This document shows, one piece after another, positions 7,986-14,531 of a stretch of 19,085 bases of DNA (its first letter is position 1; each line of letters starts with the position of its first letter). The notes beneath the pieces were generated by a model. The model made no database searches and was not told the origin of the DNA. It saw only the letters and a program-made list of their open reading frames with translations. Both the position numbers and the translations under genes were made by a program. The stretch is taken from assembly GCA_030593645.1 (NCBI GenBank), contig JAUVGT010000031.1, forward strand, positions 1 to 19,085. The letters run 5' to 3'. This DNA comes from Deltaproteobacteria bacterium (GTDB lineage: Bacteria; Desulfobacterota; Desulfobacteria; Desulfobacterales; JAUVGT01).

Positions 7986-8399
7986 TCAGCGATTGAGTAT
8001 CACATTAATATCTTTTTTTTCTTAAGAACCCAACCAAATTGTTTACCACGAAAACACGAAAATTTGAAGACAAGAAATACTAAAAAGACCCATCATCATT
8101 CCAATTTTATTCATTTTTCTTTGTTTTTGGTTTGACTCAAAGGTAACTTTGGTACATACTCAAATGCAAAATCCGGTGAAAAAAGCAGTTTACCATAATT
8201 TTCACCACGCTATCACTCAAAGATCAATGTAAATCAAAAATTGAACCCGGGATAATGTTTAGATAAGACCCCGCCTATAGCAGGCTTGAACACCAGAGAA
8301 TCTTCTGCGGCAAACCGGGGAATATCTTTTATCCCCATTATCCCATTAAATTCATCGCAATAAAAACATGGATGCCATTTAAACAGGAGAATTTGGATT
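7986..8399. other. Divergent intergenic region upstream of the helicase and SPFH genes
   Basis: 414 bp between two genes pointing apart. It contains a rightward promoter candidate (8132-8160) and an AT-rich, homopolymer-rich stretch next to the helicase start. A minus-strand frame of 75 codons (8461-8234) overlaps the SPFH start and shows no protein family. No RNA gene recognised. Confidence 0.5.
8132..8160 (+). promoter_or_regulatory. Sigma70-type promoter for the SPFH pair
   Basis: TTGACT (8132-8137), a 17-nt spacer and CATACT (8155-8160). The layout is like the promoter at 5559-5587. It would give an unusually long leader of about 235 nt before the ATG at 8400; a closer promoter was not evident. 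Confidence 0.4.
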
Positions 8400-9497
8400 A
8401 TGACAGATGCCATGACAGATAATGACCATCCGGCTTCCGAACCGGATTCCGATCCGTCCAAAAGAGGATCATGTCTTAAAAAACTTTTTTATTTCCTGAT
8501 ATTTATAGGAATCGCCGGGCTTGTGTCTTCATTTTTTATGCTGGAGTATGTGAGGCCGAATGAGTTTGGAATCATGGAAAAAAAGATAGGATTTGGTTTT
8601 AAACTCGGTATTCAAGAAAAACCTTATTCCGCAGGATATCATATTGTTCTCCCATATAGTTTCTGGGTATTGCACCGATTGCCAAAAGACATCCAGGTTT
8701 TAGAATTGACCAATCATCCTCAGCAGGCGGCAAAATCCGCGCATATGATTGGAGCTGCTCATATCCGTACAAATGACGGATTTTATGTAGATGTGGATAT
8801 TTCTATACTCTATCAGATAAAAGATCCTTATAAGGTGTTTGTCACCTTTGGTGCCGAAAAGGGTTACGAAAAAGATGGTATCATTCCGGATACTGCAGAT
8901 ATATTAAGAGACACATTGGGTGTTCTAACAACAGAAGAATTTTTTAACAGCCCACTGAGGGTTCAAAAAGCAGAAGAAGCGAAAAATATTTTGAACGCGC
9001 AGCTTTCAATACACGGTATCGAGGTAAAGCATGTTCTTGTCCGTTATTTTAATTACAGTGAAGAGATACAAAAAAATATCGAAGAAAAGAAATTAAAAGA
9101 TCAGCTTGTTTTTAAGAATCAAGCGGAAGCAAAATCTGCCACCGAAGAAGCAACTGTCAAAAAAATAACAGAGGAAGGAAAAGCCGCTGTTTCTGTTGAA
9201 TTTGAAAAAGGAAAGGCTTATGTAACACTAAAAACAGCGGAGAGAAATCAGTACGCAAGAAAAAAGAAAGCCGAAGCTGATCTTCTGATACAGTTAGCCG
9301 AAGCAGAAAAGGTACGCTTAAAAAATCAAGCGCTTGAAGGGATCGGAGCGACAAGAATGGTAGGACTTAAAATGGCCGAAGTGTATAAGGGGCTTGATGT
9401 AATTATACTCCCGAGTGACGGACCGAATGGTGTTAATCCGCTTGACCTGGACAATACCCTGCGATTGTTTGATGTACAAAAAGGAGGTACACCATGA
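8400..9497 (+). CDS. SPFH/Band 7 membrane protein (first of a pair)
   Basis: 365 residues. After a short acidic cytoplasmic tail comes one transmembrane helix (~29-49), then YVRPNEFGIMEKK, the typical opening of a Band 7 (stomatin/prohibitin/HflK-C) domain running to about 230. A long Ala/Glu/Lys-rich coiled coil follows (~225-330), with AEADLLIQLAEAEKVRLK. This is the same plan as HflK and HflC, which build large cage-like rings in the inner membrane that organise membrane domains or proteases. With Lys-rich residues before the helix, the domain should face the periplasm. AGGAGA lies 9 nt before the ATG; an in-frame ATG at 8412 is an alternative. It overlaps the next gene by 4 nt (ATGA), so the two are translationally coupled and probably form a hetero-oligomer. 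Confidence 0.85.
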   Translation: MTDAMTDNDHPASEPDSDPSKRGSCLKKLFYFLIFIGIAGLVSSFFMLEYVRPNEFGIMEKKIGFGFKLGIQEKPYSAGYHIVLPYSFWVLHRLPKDIQVLELTNHPQQAAKSAHMIGAAHIRTNDGFYVDVDISILYQIKDPYKVFVTFGAEKGYEKDGIIPDTADILRDTLGVLTTEEFFNSPLRVQKAEEAKNILNAQLSIHGIEVKHVLVRYFNYSEEIQKNIEEKKLKDQLVFKNQAEAKSATEEATVKKITEEGKAAVSVEFEKGKAYVTLKTAERNQYARKKKAEADLLIQLAEAEKVRLKNQALEGIGATRMVGLKMAEVYKGLDVIILPSDGPNGVNPLDLDNTLRLFDVQKGGTP

Positions 9498-10546
9498 AAA
9501 AACATCTATATTATGTGCTGATAGCAGTATTAATACCCATATTTATTAGTGGATGCATTGTACCTTCAACTGGAAAGACTGACGTTGGTGTTAGGACAAA
9601 AAAAATTGCGCTATGGGGCAAAAAAGGTGTCCAGGAAACTTACTATCCGCCGGGAAGAATATATTACCATATCCTTCCTATTATAAACGACTGGCACACA
9701 CTTGATACAAAGCGTCAGAATCTTGTTATGGTATCCAATCCGGAAACAGGTGATCGCAAATCCAGAGATGACCTTCTTTTTAAAACCATAGATGGTAATG
9801 ATATCAGCCTTGATGTAATCATTTCGTATAAAATAAATCCTAAAATGGCCTGGAAGATTATACAGGATGTAGCAATAGACGATGATACACTCCGGGAAAA
9901 AATTGTACGCACAATTGCCCGAAGTAAAGCCCGAGATATTTTCGGAGAACTCACTACCGAAGAATTTTATGTCGCTGATAAACGCGAAGAACAATCACAG
10001 CGTGCCAAGGAAAAACTCCAGGAAATTTTAGGACCCATGCATATAATTGTGGAAAAAGTTCGTACGCAGGATTATAGCTTTAACAAGGAATATGAAAAAG
10101 CCATTGAGGATAAAAAAATCGCCGACCAACTCGCCCAAAAATTCAAATCAGCACAACGGGCCACCGAAGAAGAATACAAGCGAAAACTTGAAGAAGCAAA
10201 AGGCGAAATAAACAAAATGATCGCCCACGCGGATGGTGAATATTTGAAAGCCAAAATCGAAGCCGATGTCTACTATGAGCAGCAGCAGCTGATTTCCGAA
10301 GCCATCAGAGCGGAAGGTATTGCCCAGGCAAAAGGCATCCGGGAGATGAACGCCGCACTGGCCGGTGCCGGCGGCGAGACACTGGTAAAACTGAAGATAG
10401 CGGAAGCCATACAGGGTAAAAAAATCATACTTTTGCCAATCTCGGAAGGCGGCATGAACCTAAAGACAACCGATATTAACCGGCTGATCAATACAATGGG
10501 TGTTAAATCCCTGGCTCCAAAACCGCAGCCGGAAACAGCGGAGTAG
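9494..10546 (+). CDS. SPFH/Band 7 lipoprotein (second of the pair)
   Basis: 350 residues. The N-terminus is a lipoprotein signal peptide with lipobox IFISGC and the lipidated Cys at 21, in place of the usual transmembrane anchor. A Band 7 domain follows (~30-215: TDVGVRTKKIALWGKKGVQ, then DGNDISLDVIISYKI and the ELTTEEFYVADKREEQSQRA segment shared with the upstream paralogue, which has VLTTEEFFNSP). A coiled coil covers ~195-300 and a Gly-rich AALAGAGGETLVKLKIAEA tail resembles other family members. AAGGAGG lies 6 nt before the ATG. The residue after the lipid Cys is Ile and not Asp, so by the enterobacterial rule it might be sent to the outer membrane; that rule may not hold here. The common LTTEEF element and gene overlap argue that the two arose by duplication and act together. 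Confidence 0.85.
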   Translation: MKKHLYYVLIAVLIPIFISGCIVPSTGKTDVGVRTKKIALWGKKGVQETYYPPGRIYYHILPIINDWHTLDTKRQNLVMVSNPETGDRKSRDDLLFKTIDGNDISLDVIISYKINPKMAWKIIQDVAIDDDTLREKIVRTIARSKARDIFGELTTEEFYVADKREEQSQRAKEKLQEILGPMHIIVEKVRTQDYSFNKEYEKAIEDKKIADQLAQKFKSAQRATEEEYKRKLEEAKGEINKMIAHADGEYLKAKIEADVYYEQQQLISEAIRAEGIAQAKGIREMNAALAGAGGETLVKLKIAEAIQGKKIILLPISEGGMNLKTTDINRLINTMGVKSLAPKPQPETAE

Positions 10547-10803
10547 ATAGGGGATTCGAAACAATCGGAATTCGGGGTCGGTATCGCCATCGTTTTTTTA
10601 TGATCAACCCTCGATCAAAGGAGTATTAACTATAGATAAAAACATTTAATGCGTCAGACAGCAGACTTAGGGTTCGCGCAAAAATAACTTCACATTTTAT
10701 GCATCCCGGAGTTAGGCCATTTTTGCGCGAACCCTTACGAAAAAATCATAACCGCAGCCATTCCAATTTAATCCTGCAAATCGTTTACACCGGGGAGCCG
10801 CTT
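10547..10803. other. Intergenic region with short family B palindrome
   Basis: 257 bp between the SPFH pair and the HU-like gene. It includes the family B repeat at 10667-10737 and otherwise no recognisable gene. A reading frame that begins inside the repeat (10699) is rejected in favour of the ATG at 10804. Confidence 0.5.
10667..10737. repeat. Palindromic element family B, short form
   Basis: TTAGGGTTCGCGCAAAAAT (10667-10685) is the reverse complement of 10719-10737 with one mismatch, around a 33-nt middle. The left arm continues as in the longer copy at 13654-13817 (AACTTCACATTTTA), so this looks like an internally deleted copy of that element. No clear target duplication was seen at its edges. 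Confidence 0.8.
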
Positions 10804-11097
10804 ATGAACAATCTTGAATTGATCAAACGTTTAGCCGAGAGACTTGGAAAGACACAGCGCGAAATACGAAATTTGCTGGGCCATAGTACGGAAAAAATCA
10901 AACACGTACTTGACCGGGACCTTAAATTGACTATCCCCAGGCTCGGGACATTTGAGACCCATGTTCGCCAGCAAAGAAAATCGTATAACCCCCATTATAA
11001 AAAATTTGTAATCCTGCCTCCGAAACGCGTGGTTTCATTCCATTCCAGTTCCGCCCTCAAACGACACACCATTGATAAGAGGATCGATCATGAATAA
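10804..11097 (+). CDS. HU/IHF-like DNA-binding protein
   Basis: 97 residues with the HU/IHF plan: two N-terminal helices (LIKRLAERLGKTQREIRNLL), the LTIPRLGTFETH strand matching the usual v-x-i-x-G-F-G-x-F, then a basic beta-arm (VRQQRKSYNPHYKKFVILP) with the DNA-intercalating Pro at 63 in the NP pair. HU proteins bend and compact DNA as dimers. The sequence is divergent from housekeeping HU, so it may be specialised. GGGGAG lies 6 nt before the ATG at 10804. The stop overlaps the start of the HU-TM-LysM gene by 8 nt, so the two are translated together and may pair as a heterodimer through their HU domains (inference). Confidence 0.85.
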   Translation: MNNLELIKRLAERLGKTQREIRNLLGHSTEKIKHVLDRDLKLTIPRLGTFETHVRQQRKSYNPHYKKFVILPPKRVVSFHSSSALKRHTIDKRIDHE

Positions 11098-12343
11098 TAA
11101 AATGACCTTTTCGACACTTATTGAACAAATAGCCGAGGATACAGGGACACCGAAAAACCAGATTCATGACCTGCTAAAAGAGGCCACAATCCTGATCGAA
11201 GAGGGCCTGCTGCGTGACGGTCGTGTAAGTATCGCAGGACTCGGAATATTCAATCTGAAATGGCATAAAGCAAGGCCCGGTAGAAACCCACAAACCGGTG
11301 AACCCATAGAAATCCCTGCACAAAATAGGGTACACTTTAAACCTGTGGCTAATTTACGGCGGTTTATCAACCGTGACCATGAAGGCCTCAAGCCCGTTAT
11401 CCTTGATGATGAAGATGCTCTAACCGCAGTTGTTCCGACAGCGGATCCCGAACCGAAGATTGAAACCAGGCCTGAACCCACAGCTGTGATCACACCGGAA
11501 GTAACGCCTGAACCAGCACCTGATCCTGAGCTGAATCCGGACCCCAAACCCAAACCAGTTATAAAAACCGAGGAACAGGAAATTAAACCTGAACCGAAGC
11601 CCGAATCAAATACTATACCCGAACCAGAAACAAAAGCCGGGCAGGACCAGCCCACTCAATATGGAAGAAAACATCGATCTATGATATGGGTGCCGGTCAT
11701 TGTGATCATTCTGCTGCTTATTCTGATTGCGGGCTATTTCTATCTTAAACCTGCCGATAAAACCGGAGCTGAAATAGCAAAAACCGATCACACAGAAACC
11801 TCAACTCCTGCTGTTACCCAGAACACCCCGGAATCCGAATATCAGGAAGAAACACAGCAAACCGATGATACCCCTCCGGAAACTTCAAACCAGGTGGCGC
11901 AACAGCCGGCTGTTGAAAATGAGGCGGATGAAGGAAACCGTGCTGCCCTGCCTGGAACGGAACACACCATCCAGCCTGGCGACTCCCTCTGGATCGTATC
12001 CACGTTAAAGTATTCTGAACCCTATTTCTGGCCATATATATACCGTGTAAACCTCGAAAAAATTCAGGACCCGGACGTACTTGAAGAAGGCATAACAATA
12101 ACGGCCCCTGATCTGGAAGGAACATCCGAACGTTTAAGTCAGCAGGACAGAAAGAATCTGGCTGACGGATATGTTCAGGCATACCTGACATACAAAAAAC
12201 TTGGCAAACAAAAAGCCCTTTTGTATCTGTGGGTAGCCGAACAGTTCGGTACACCGGAGGTTATCGAACTGTATAAAAATGAAATTGCCGAATCAGATCT
12301 TGAAACCATTGCCAGCGTAAAAGGTATCACAAGGATACAATAA
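11090..12343 (+). CDS. Membrane-spanning HU-LysM fusion protein
   Basis: 417 residues in five parts. Residues 1-93: an HU/IHF domain including VSIAGLGIFNLKWHKARPGR and the DNA-binding arm NPQTGEP with N66-P67. Residues ~115-185: a Pro/Glu/Lys-rich spacer with many PEP and PDP steps. Residues ~198-219: one transmembrane helix, preceded by RKHRS, so the positive-inside rule puts the HU domain in the cytoplasm. Residues ~220-288: a Thr/Gln/Pro-rich periplasmic linker. Residues ~290-340: a LysM domain (HTIQPGDSLWIVS ... YRVNLEKIQDPDVLEEG), which binds peptidoglycan glycan. A helical C-terminal segment of ~75 residues follows. The ATG at 11090 has AAGAGG 7 nt upstream and overlaps the previous stop; a TTG 18 nt earlier lacks such a site. 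The architecture suggests a link between DNA and cell wall (inference). Confidence 0.85.
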   Translation: MNNKMTFSTLIEQIAEDTGTPKNQIHDLLKEATILIEEGLLRDGRVSIAGLGIFNLKWHKARPGRNPQTGEPIEIPAQNRVHFKPVANLRRFINRDHEGLKPVILDDEDALTAVVPTADPEPKIETRPEPTAVITPEVTPEPAPDPELNPDPKPKPVIKTEEQEIKPEPKPESNTIPEPETKAGQDQPTQYGRKHRSMIWVPVIVIILLLILIAGYFYLKPADKTGAEIAKTDHTETSTPAVTQNTPESEYQEETQQTDDTPPETSNQVAQQPAVENEADEGNRAALPGTEHTIQPGDSLWIVSTLKYSEPYFWPYIYRVNLEKIQDPDVLEEGITITAPDLEGTSERLSQQDRKNLADGYVQAYLTYKKLGKQKALLYLWVAEQFGTPEVIELYKNEIAESDLETIASVKGITRIQ

Positions 12344-12381
12344 ATGAGGGGGAGAGAGAAAATGTTATGTTATTAAAAAGT

Positions 12382-12569
12382 GATGGTCTCGTAAAAAGTC
12401 CGAATTAGACGATTTCGTAAAGAGTTCAAATTCAAGGCGTGCATTTTTTGTAATGATGAAGCGTACTTATCGGACCCGACCTGTTAAATCTGTCTTTTTA
12501 TTTAACAGGGGAGTTGAATCATTGCAAAATGCAACACAACGCAGAAGTTGGACTTTTTACGAAACCGTC
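12382..12569 (-). repeat. Palindromic element family A, copy 3, with nested hairpin and target duplication
   Basis: Reverse-oriented copy, 188 bp compared with 151 bp for copy 2. The extra length is a 40-nt segment (12473-12512) that replaces 3 nt at the centre of the palindrome. Outside the ends (GATGGTCTCGTAAAAAGTCC on the left, GGACTTTTTACGAAACCGTC on the right) stands a direct repeat AAAAAGT at 12375-12381 and 12570-12576. Element arms are otherwise close to the other copies. Confidence 0.88.
12480..12509. repeat. Hairpin nested in the family A element
   Basis: Perfect 10-bp stem, CCTGTTAAAT (12480-12489) with ATTTAACAGG (12500-12509), and a 10-nt loop CTGTCTTTTT. It lies exactly at the dyad centre of the larger palindrome, so the whole would fold as a longer rod. 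Confidence 0.8.
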
Positions 12570-12574
12570 AAAAA

Positions 12575-12730
12575 GTTGTATCTGAAAAAGATTACACATA
12601 CATTCACTTTTATGCTCACCCATCCGTGCATCCTACCCCCGGAAACACTAAAAAATTCCTTAAATATATCACTTCTTCCCCAGCCCGGAAAATGTATCAA
12701 AAATATGGTTTTATACCACATTTTTCTTAA
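12575..12730 (+). pseudogene. 3' remnant of an ABC-transporter solute-binding protein gene
   Basis: The frame ending at 12730 encodes a C-terminus typical of periplasmic binding proteins of the ModA/TupA/PstS kind: NTKKFLKYITSSPARKMYQK followed by YGFIP, where families have ...FIdFLlSpegQkifekYGF. No N-terminal part, signal peptide or ribosome site is present. Reading backward across the family A insertion with one target copy removed, an in-frame TAA comes at once, so the gene was already decayed or truncated when the element arrived. It is 150 nt of a normal ~750-nt gene. The transport substrate cannot be stated. It is the only trace of this transporter here. Confidence 0.5.
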
Positions 12731-12735
12731 ATCCA

Positions 12736-12765
12736 TTGACAAAACACACCCTTTTTAGGCATGCT
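12736..12765 (+). promoter_or_regulatory. Possible promoter of mtgA
   Basis: A perfect TTGACA (12736-12741) is followed after 18 nt by CATGCT (12760-12765), a poor -10. It gives a leader of about 100 nt before the ATG at 12870. It directly follows the stop of the binding-protein remnant. Confidence 0.35.
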
Positions 12766-12869
12766 GTATGGTTTGAACCAAAACATAAAAAACTTACTTT
12801 GATAATATTATGGCTTCTACTAGTAATTTGAATATTACTGTCATGTTTTAACTGCTCCAGGTGATATTT

Positions 12870-13613
12870 ATGGATAATATGAACGAATCCTTTCAAAAAT
12901 ATAAAAAATATTTTAAACTTTTTATCAGGACAATACAGTGGGCCGTCATCTCTTTTTTTCTGATCACCTTTCTTATGGTATTATTCCTGCGCTGGATAGA
13001 CCCTCCATTCAGCTCCTACATGGTTCAATGCAGTACCAGTGCCTGGTGGAATGATAAAGATAAATATAAAACAGATTACCAGTGGGTTGAATGGAAAAAT
13101 ATTTCAAGACATGCTCCTCTTGCCGTGGTTGCTTCTGAAGACCAGAAGTTTCCATTTCATAGTGGCTTTGATACTGAATCAATTGCGGAAGCCTGGCTGG
13201 ATCGCAAAAAGGGAACCCGTTTTCGAGGTGCAAGCACGATCTCCCAGCAGGTCGCTAAAAACCTCTTCCTGTGGCCGGGTAAGAGTTTTTTAAGAAAAGG
13301 GCTTGAAGCCTATTATACGGTTCTGATTGAACTGCTCTGGTCCAAAAGAAGAATTCTTGAAATATACCTTAACGTGGCCCAGTTTGGAGATGGTATATTC
13401 GGTGTTAAGGCAGCAGGAAAAAAATTTTTTAAAAGAAATCCCTCAAAGCTCCGTCGGTGGCAATGCGCCCTGCTGGCAGCAACGCTCCCGAACCCTTTAA
13501 GATTGAAAGCGAATCGGCCTTCAAGATATGTTAGTAAACAAACAAGACGAATACTTAGAGAAATGAACAGGCTTGATCGATCTACAAAAGGAAGATACCT
13601 TGATAACCTTTGA
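12870..13613 (+). CDS. mtgA: Monofunctional peptidoglycan glycosyltransferase MtgA
   Basis: 247 residues with one N-terminal membrane helix (~23-41) and a GT51 domain. The family motifs appear in order: SEDQKFPFHSGF (89-100) with the catalytic Glu at 90, RGASTISQQVAKNLF (119-133), RKGLEA (142-147) and KRRILEIYLNVAQFG (159-173). GT51 enzymes polymerise lipid II into glycan strands on the outer face of the inner membrane. There is no transpeptidase domain, and the length is normal for MtgA (about 230-250), so this is the monofunctional form. The ATG at 12870 has AGGTG 6 nt upstream; a GTG 9 nt earlier is part of that site. The gene appears to be alone, with the family B palindrome downstream between it and the convergent PilZ gene. 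Confidence 0.93.
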   Translation: MDNMNESFQKYKKYFKLFIRTIQWAVISFFLITFLMVLFLRWIDPPFSSYMVQCSTSAWWNDKDKYKTDYQWVEWKNISRHAPLAVVASEDQKFPFHSGFDTESIAEAWLDRKKGTRFRGASTISQQVAKNLFLWPGKSFLRKGLEAYYTVLIELLWSKRRILEIYLNVAQFGDGIFGVKAAGKKFFKRNPSKLRRWQCALLAATLPNPLRLKANRPSRYVSKQTRRILREMNRLDRSTKGRYLDNL

Positions 13614-13653
13614 AGCCATTTCTATCGGGTTAAACCACCCTAATGGTTCGCCC

Positions 13654-13817
13654 TTAGGGTTCGCGTAAAAATAAATTCACAAATTTTAAGGATCGAGGCG
13701 TCCAGTCGGCAAGGCGCAAAAACGCAGAAATATCAAGCATATTTCGAGCTTTTGTAACGCAGCCGAATGGGATGATTCGCCCCTTAAAATGTAAAGTTAT
13801 TTTTGCGCGTGCCCTTA
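13654..13817. repeat. Palindromic element family B, full form
   Basis: Imperfect palindrome of 164 bp centred near 13736 (GAAATAT at 13727-13733, ATATTTC at 13739-13745). Outer ends are TTAGGGTTCGCGTAAAAATAA and, as reverse complement, TAAGGGCACGCGCAAAAATAA. It sits between two convergent genes and could act as a terminator by forming a long stem. Its last three bases are the stop codon of the PilZ gene. No target duplication is evident. Confidence 0.85.
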
Positions 13818-14303
13818 CATTGTAAATGATCTGAATTCAACCTCGCCGGTTGTAAAACACAGGATAAACTCTTCAAGCTGGTTTCTCTGCCTGCTTGACA
13901 GGTTCTTAAATTGTATTCCCTTTTGTCTCATCTGGATTGTGTTGAATGGAACTTCACCCGCTATTTTTAAATCGGATATTGTATTAAATAAAATATTCTC
14001 CATATGGAAACCGCTGTCTGCCAGTAGTATATCTAATGTTGATGAATCATCAGTATCCTCACGGTTATCGATATATCGAAATGATAGCCCGTCCATGCTG
14101 ATATCCCTGATCTGGCCAAGTTGGGAGGGATTGGATCTGTAAACTGCGAAGCCTATTTCCCCCATACTCTTATTCTTTATCACGATCGGATTCGCCGGTT
14201 TTGTTCTAAGCAAAGCAAAAGCAAACTTTTTAACTTTCAATCTTTTGTAAATCCTGCGATCAGCAATCTGCCTTATATTTATTAATTGTTCTTCAAGTCT
14301 CAT
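13815..14303 (-). CDS. PilZ domain protein (c-di-GMP receptor candidate)
   Basis: 162 residues. The two PilZ signature motifs are present and correctly ordered: RxxxR as R17-IYK-R21 (within DRRIYKRLKV) and the [D/N]xSxxG motif as D67-I-S69-M-D-G72 (RDISMDGLSF). The domain closes with a RQKGIQFKNLSSRQRNQLEEF strand-helix near 126-146. PilZ proteins bind c-di-GMP and alter motility, exopolysaccharide or transcription by contact with a partner; the partner is unknown. Nothing but this domain is present. GGAGGT lies 7 nt upstream of the ATG at 14303; the ATG at 14318 is part of that region and is less likely. It is the last gene of the operon with the 56-residue protein and the receiver protein. 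Its stop codon TAA belongs to the end of the family B repeat. Confidence 0.85.
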   Translation of the reverse strand: MRLEEQLINIRQIADRRIYKRLKVKKFAFALLRTKPANPIVIKNKSMGEIGFAVYRSNPSQLGQIRDISMDGLSFRYIDNREDTDDSSTLDILLADSGFHMENILFNTISDLKIAGEVPFNTIQMRQKGIQFKNLSSRQRNQLEEFILCFTTGEVEFRSFTM

Positions 14304-14329
14304 GCTTCTCACCTCCATCTAACCGTTAA

Positions 14330-14500
14330 TTAGGCACAGTTGTCTGAAGCAGCCAGGTCGGTATCGCCTTCGCCGTTATCCAGGCCATTGGATTGAGTCG
14401 GCATAATCAGAATTTCACAATCCGGGAAAAGCCGATTCAGGCTAACCAGCAGATCATTAACGCCTTCTGCCCGGTCTGTTGTAATCACTATTTTTTTCAT
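14330..14500 (-). CDS. Small 56-residue hypothetical protein
   Basis: A previously easy-to-miss gene of 56 codons. AGAGG lies 6 nt before its ATG at 14500, and it fits between neighbours: 31 nt after the receiver gene and 26 nt before the PilZ gene, all on the same strand. The sequence begins MKKIVITTDRAEGVNDLLVS, a strand-turn-helix that looks like the first half of a Rossmann or receiver-like fold, then strand CEILIMPT and an acidic, disordered tail with two Cys. I recognise no family. Genetic position suggests a role with the receiver and PilZ proteins, for example an adaptor; this is inference only. Confidence 0.65.
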   Translation of the reverse strand: MKKIVITTDRAEGVNDLLVSLNRLFPDCEILIMPTQSNGLDNGEGDTDLAASDNCA

Positions 14501-14531
14501 GGCGAACCTCTTTGGATATGGATTCCCAAGC

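Noticed and set aside
8234..8461. Leftward 75-codon frame at the SPFH start
   Set aside because: It overlaps the SPFH start region on the other strand, lacks a ribosome site and shows no family features.
10699..10803. 35-codon N-terminal extension of the HU-like protein
   Set aside because: It would start within the family B palindrome, and a well-placed ribosome site supports the ATG at 10804, where HU similarity begins.
11164..11655. Leftward Ser/Gly-rich frame of 163 codons
   Set aside because: It is the opposite-strand shadow of the Pro/Glu-rich linker in the HU-LysM gene; its repetitive look comes from that linker.
12453..12758. Plus-strand reading frame of 101 codons, and the 5' part of the 60-codon frame from 12548
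   Set aside because: The first starts and runs inside the family A repeat and is in the wrong frame for the binding-protein relic. The second also begins in the repeat; only its part after 12575 resembles a protein.
10572..14375. 13-nt match GGTCGGTATCGCC near 10578 and 14357
   Set aside because: A match of this size is expected by chance in 19 kb; no surrounding similarity.
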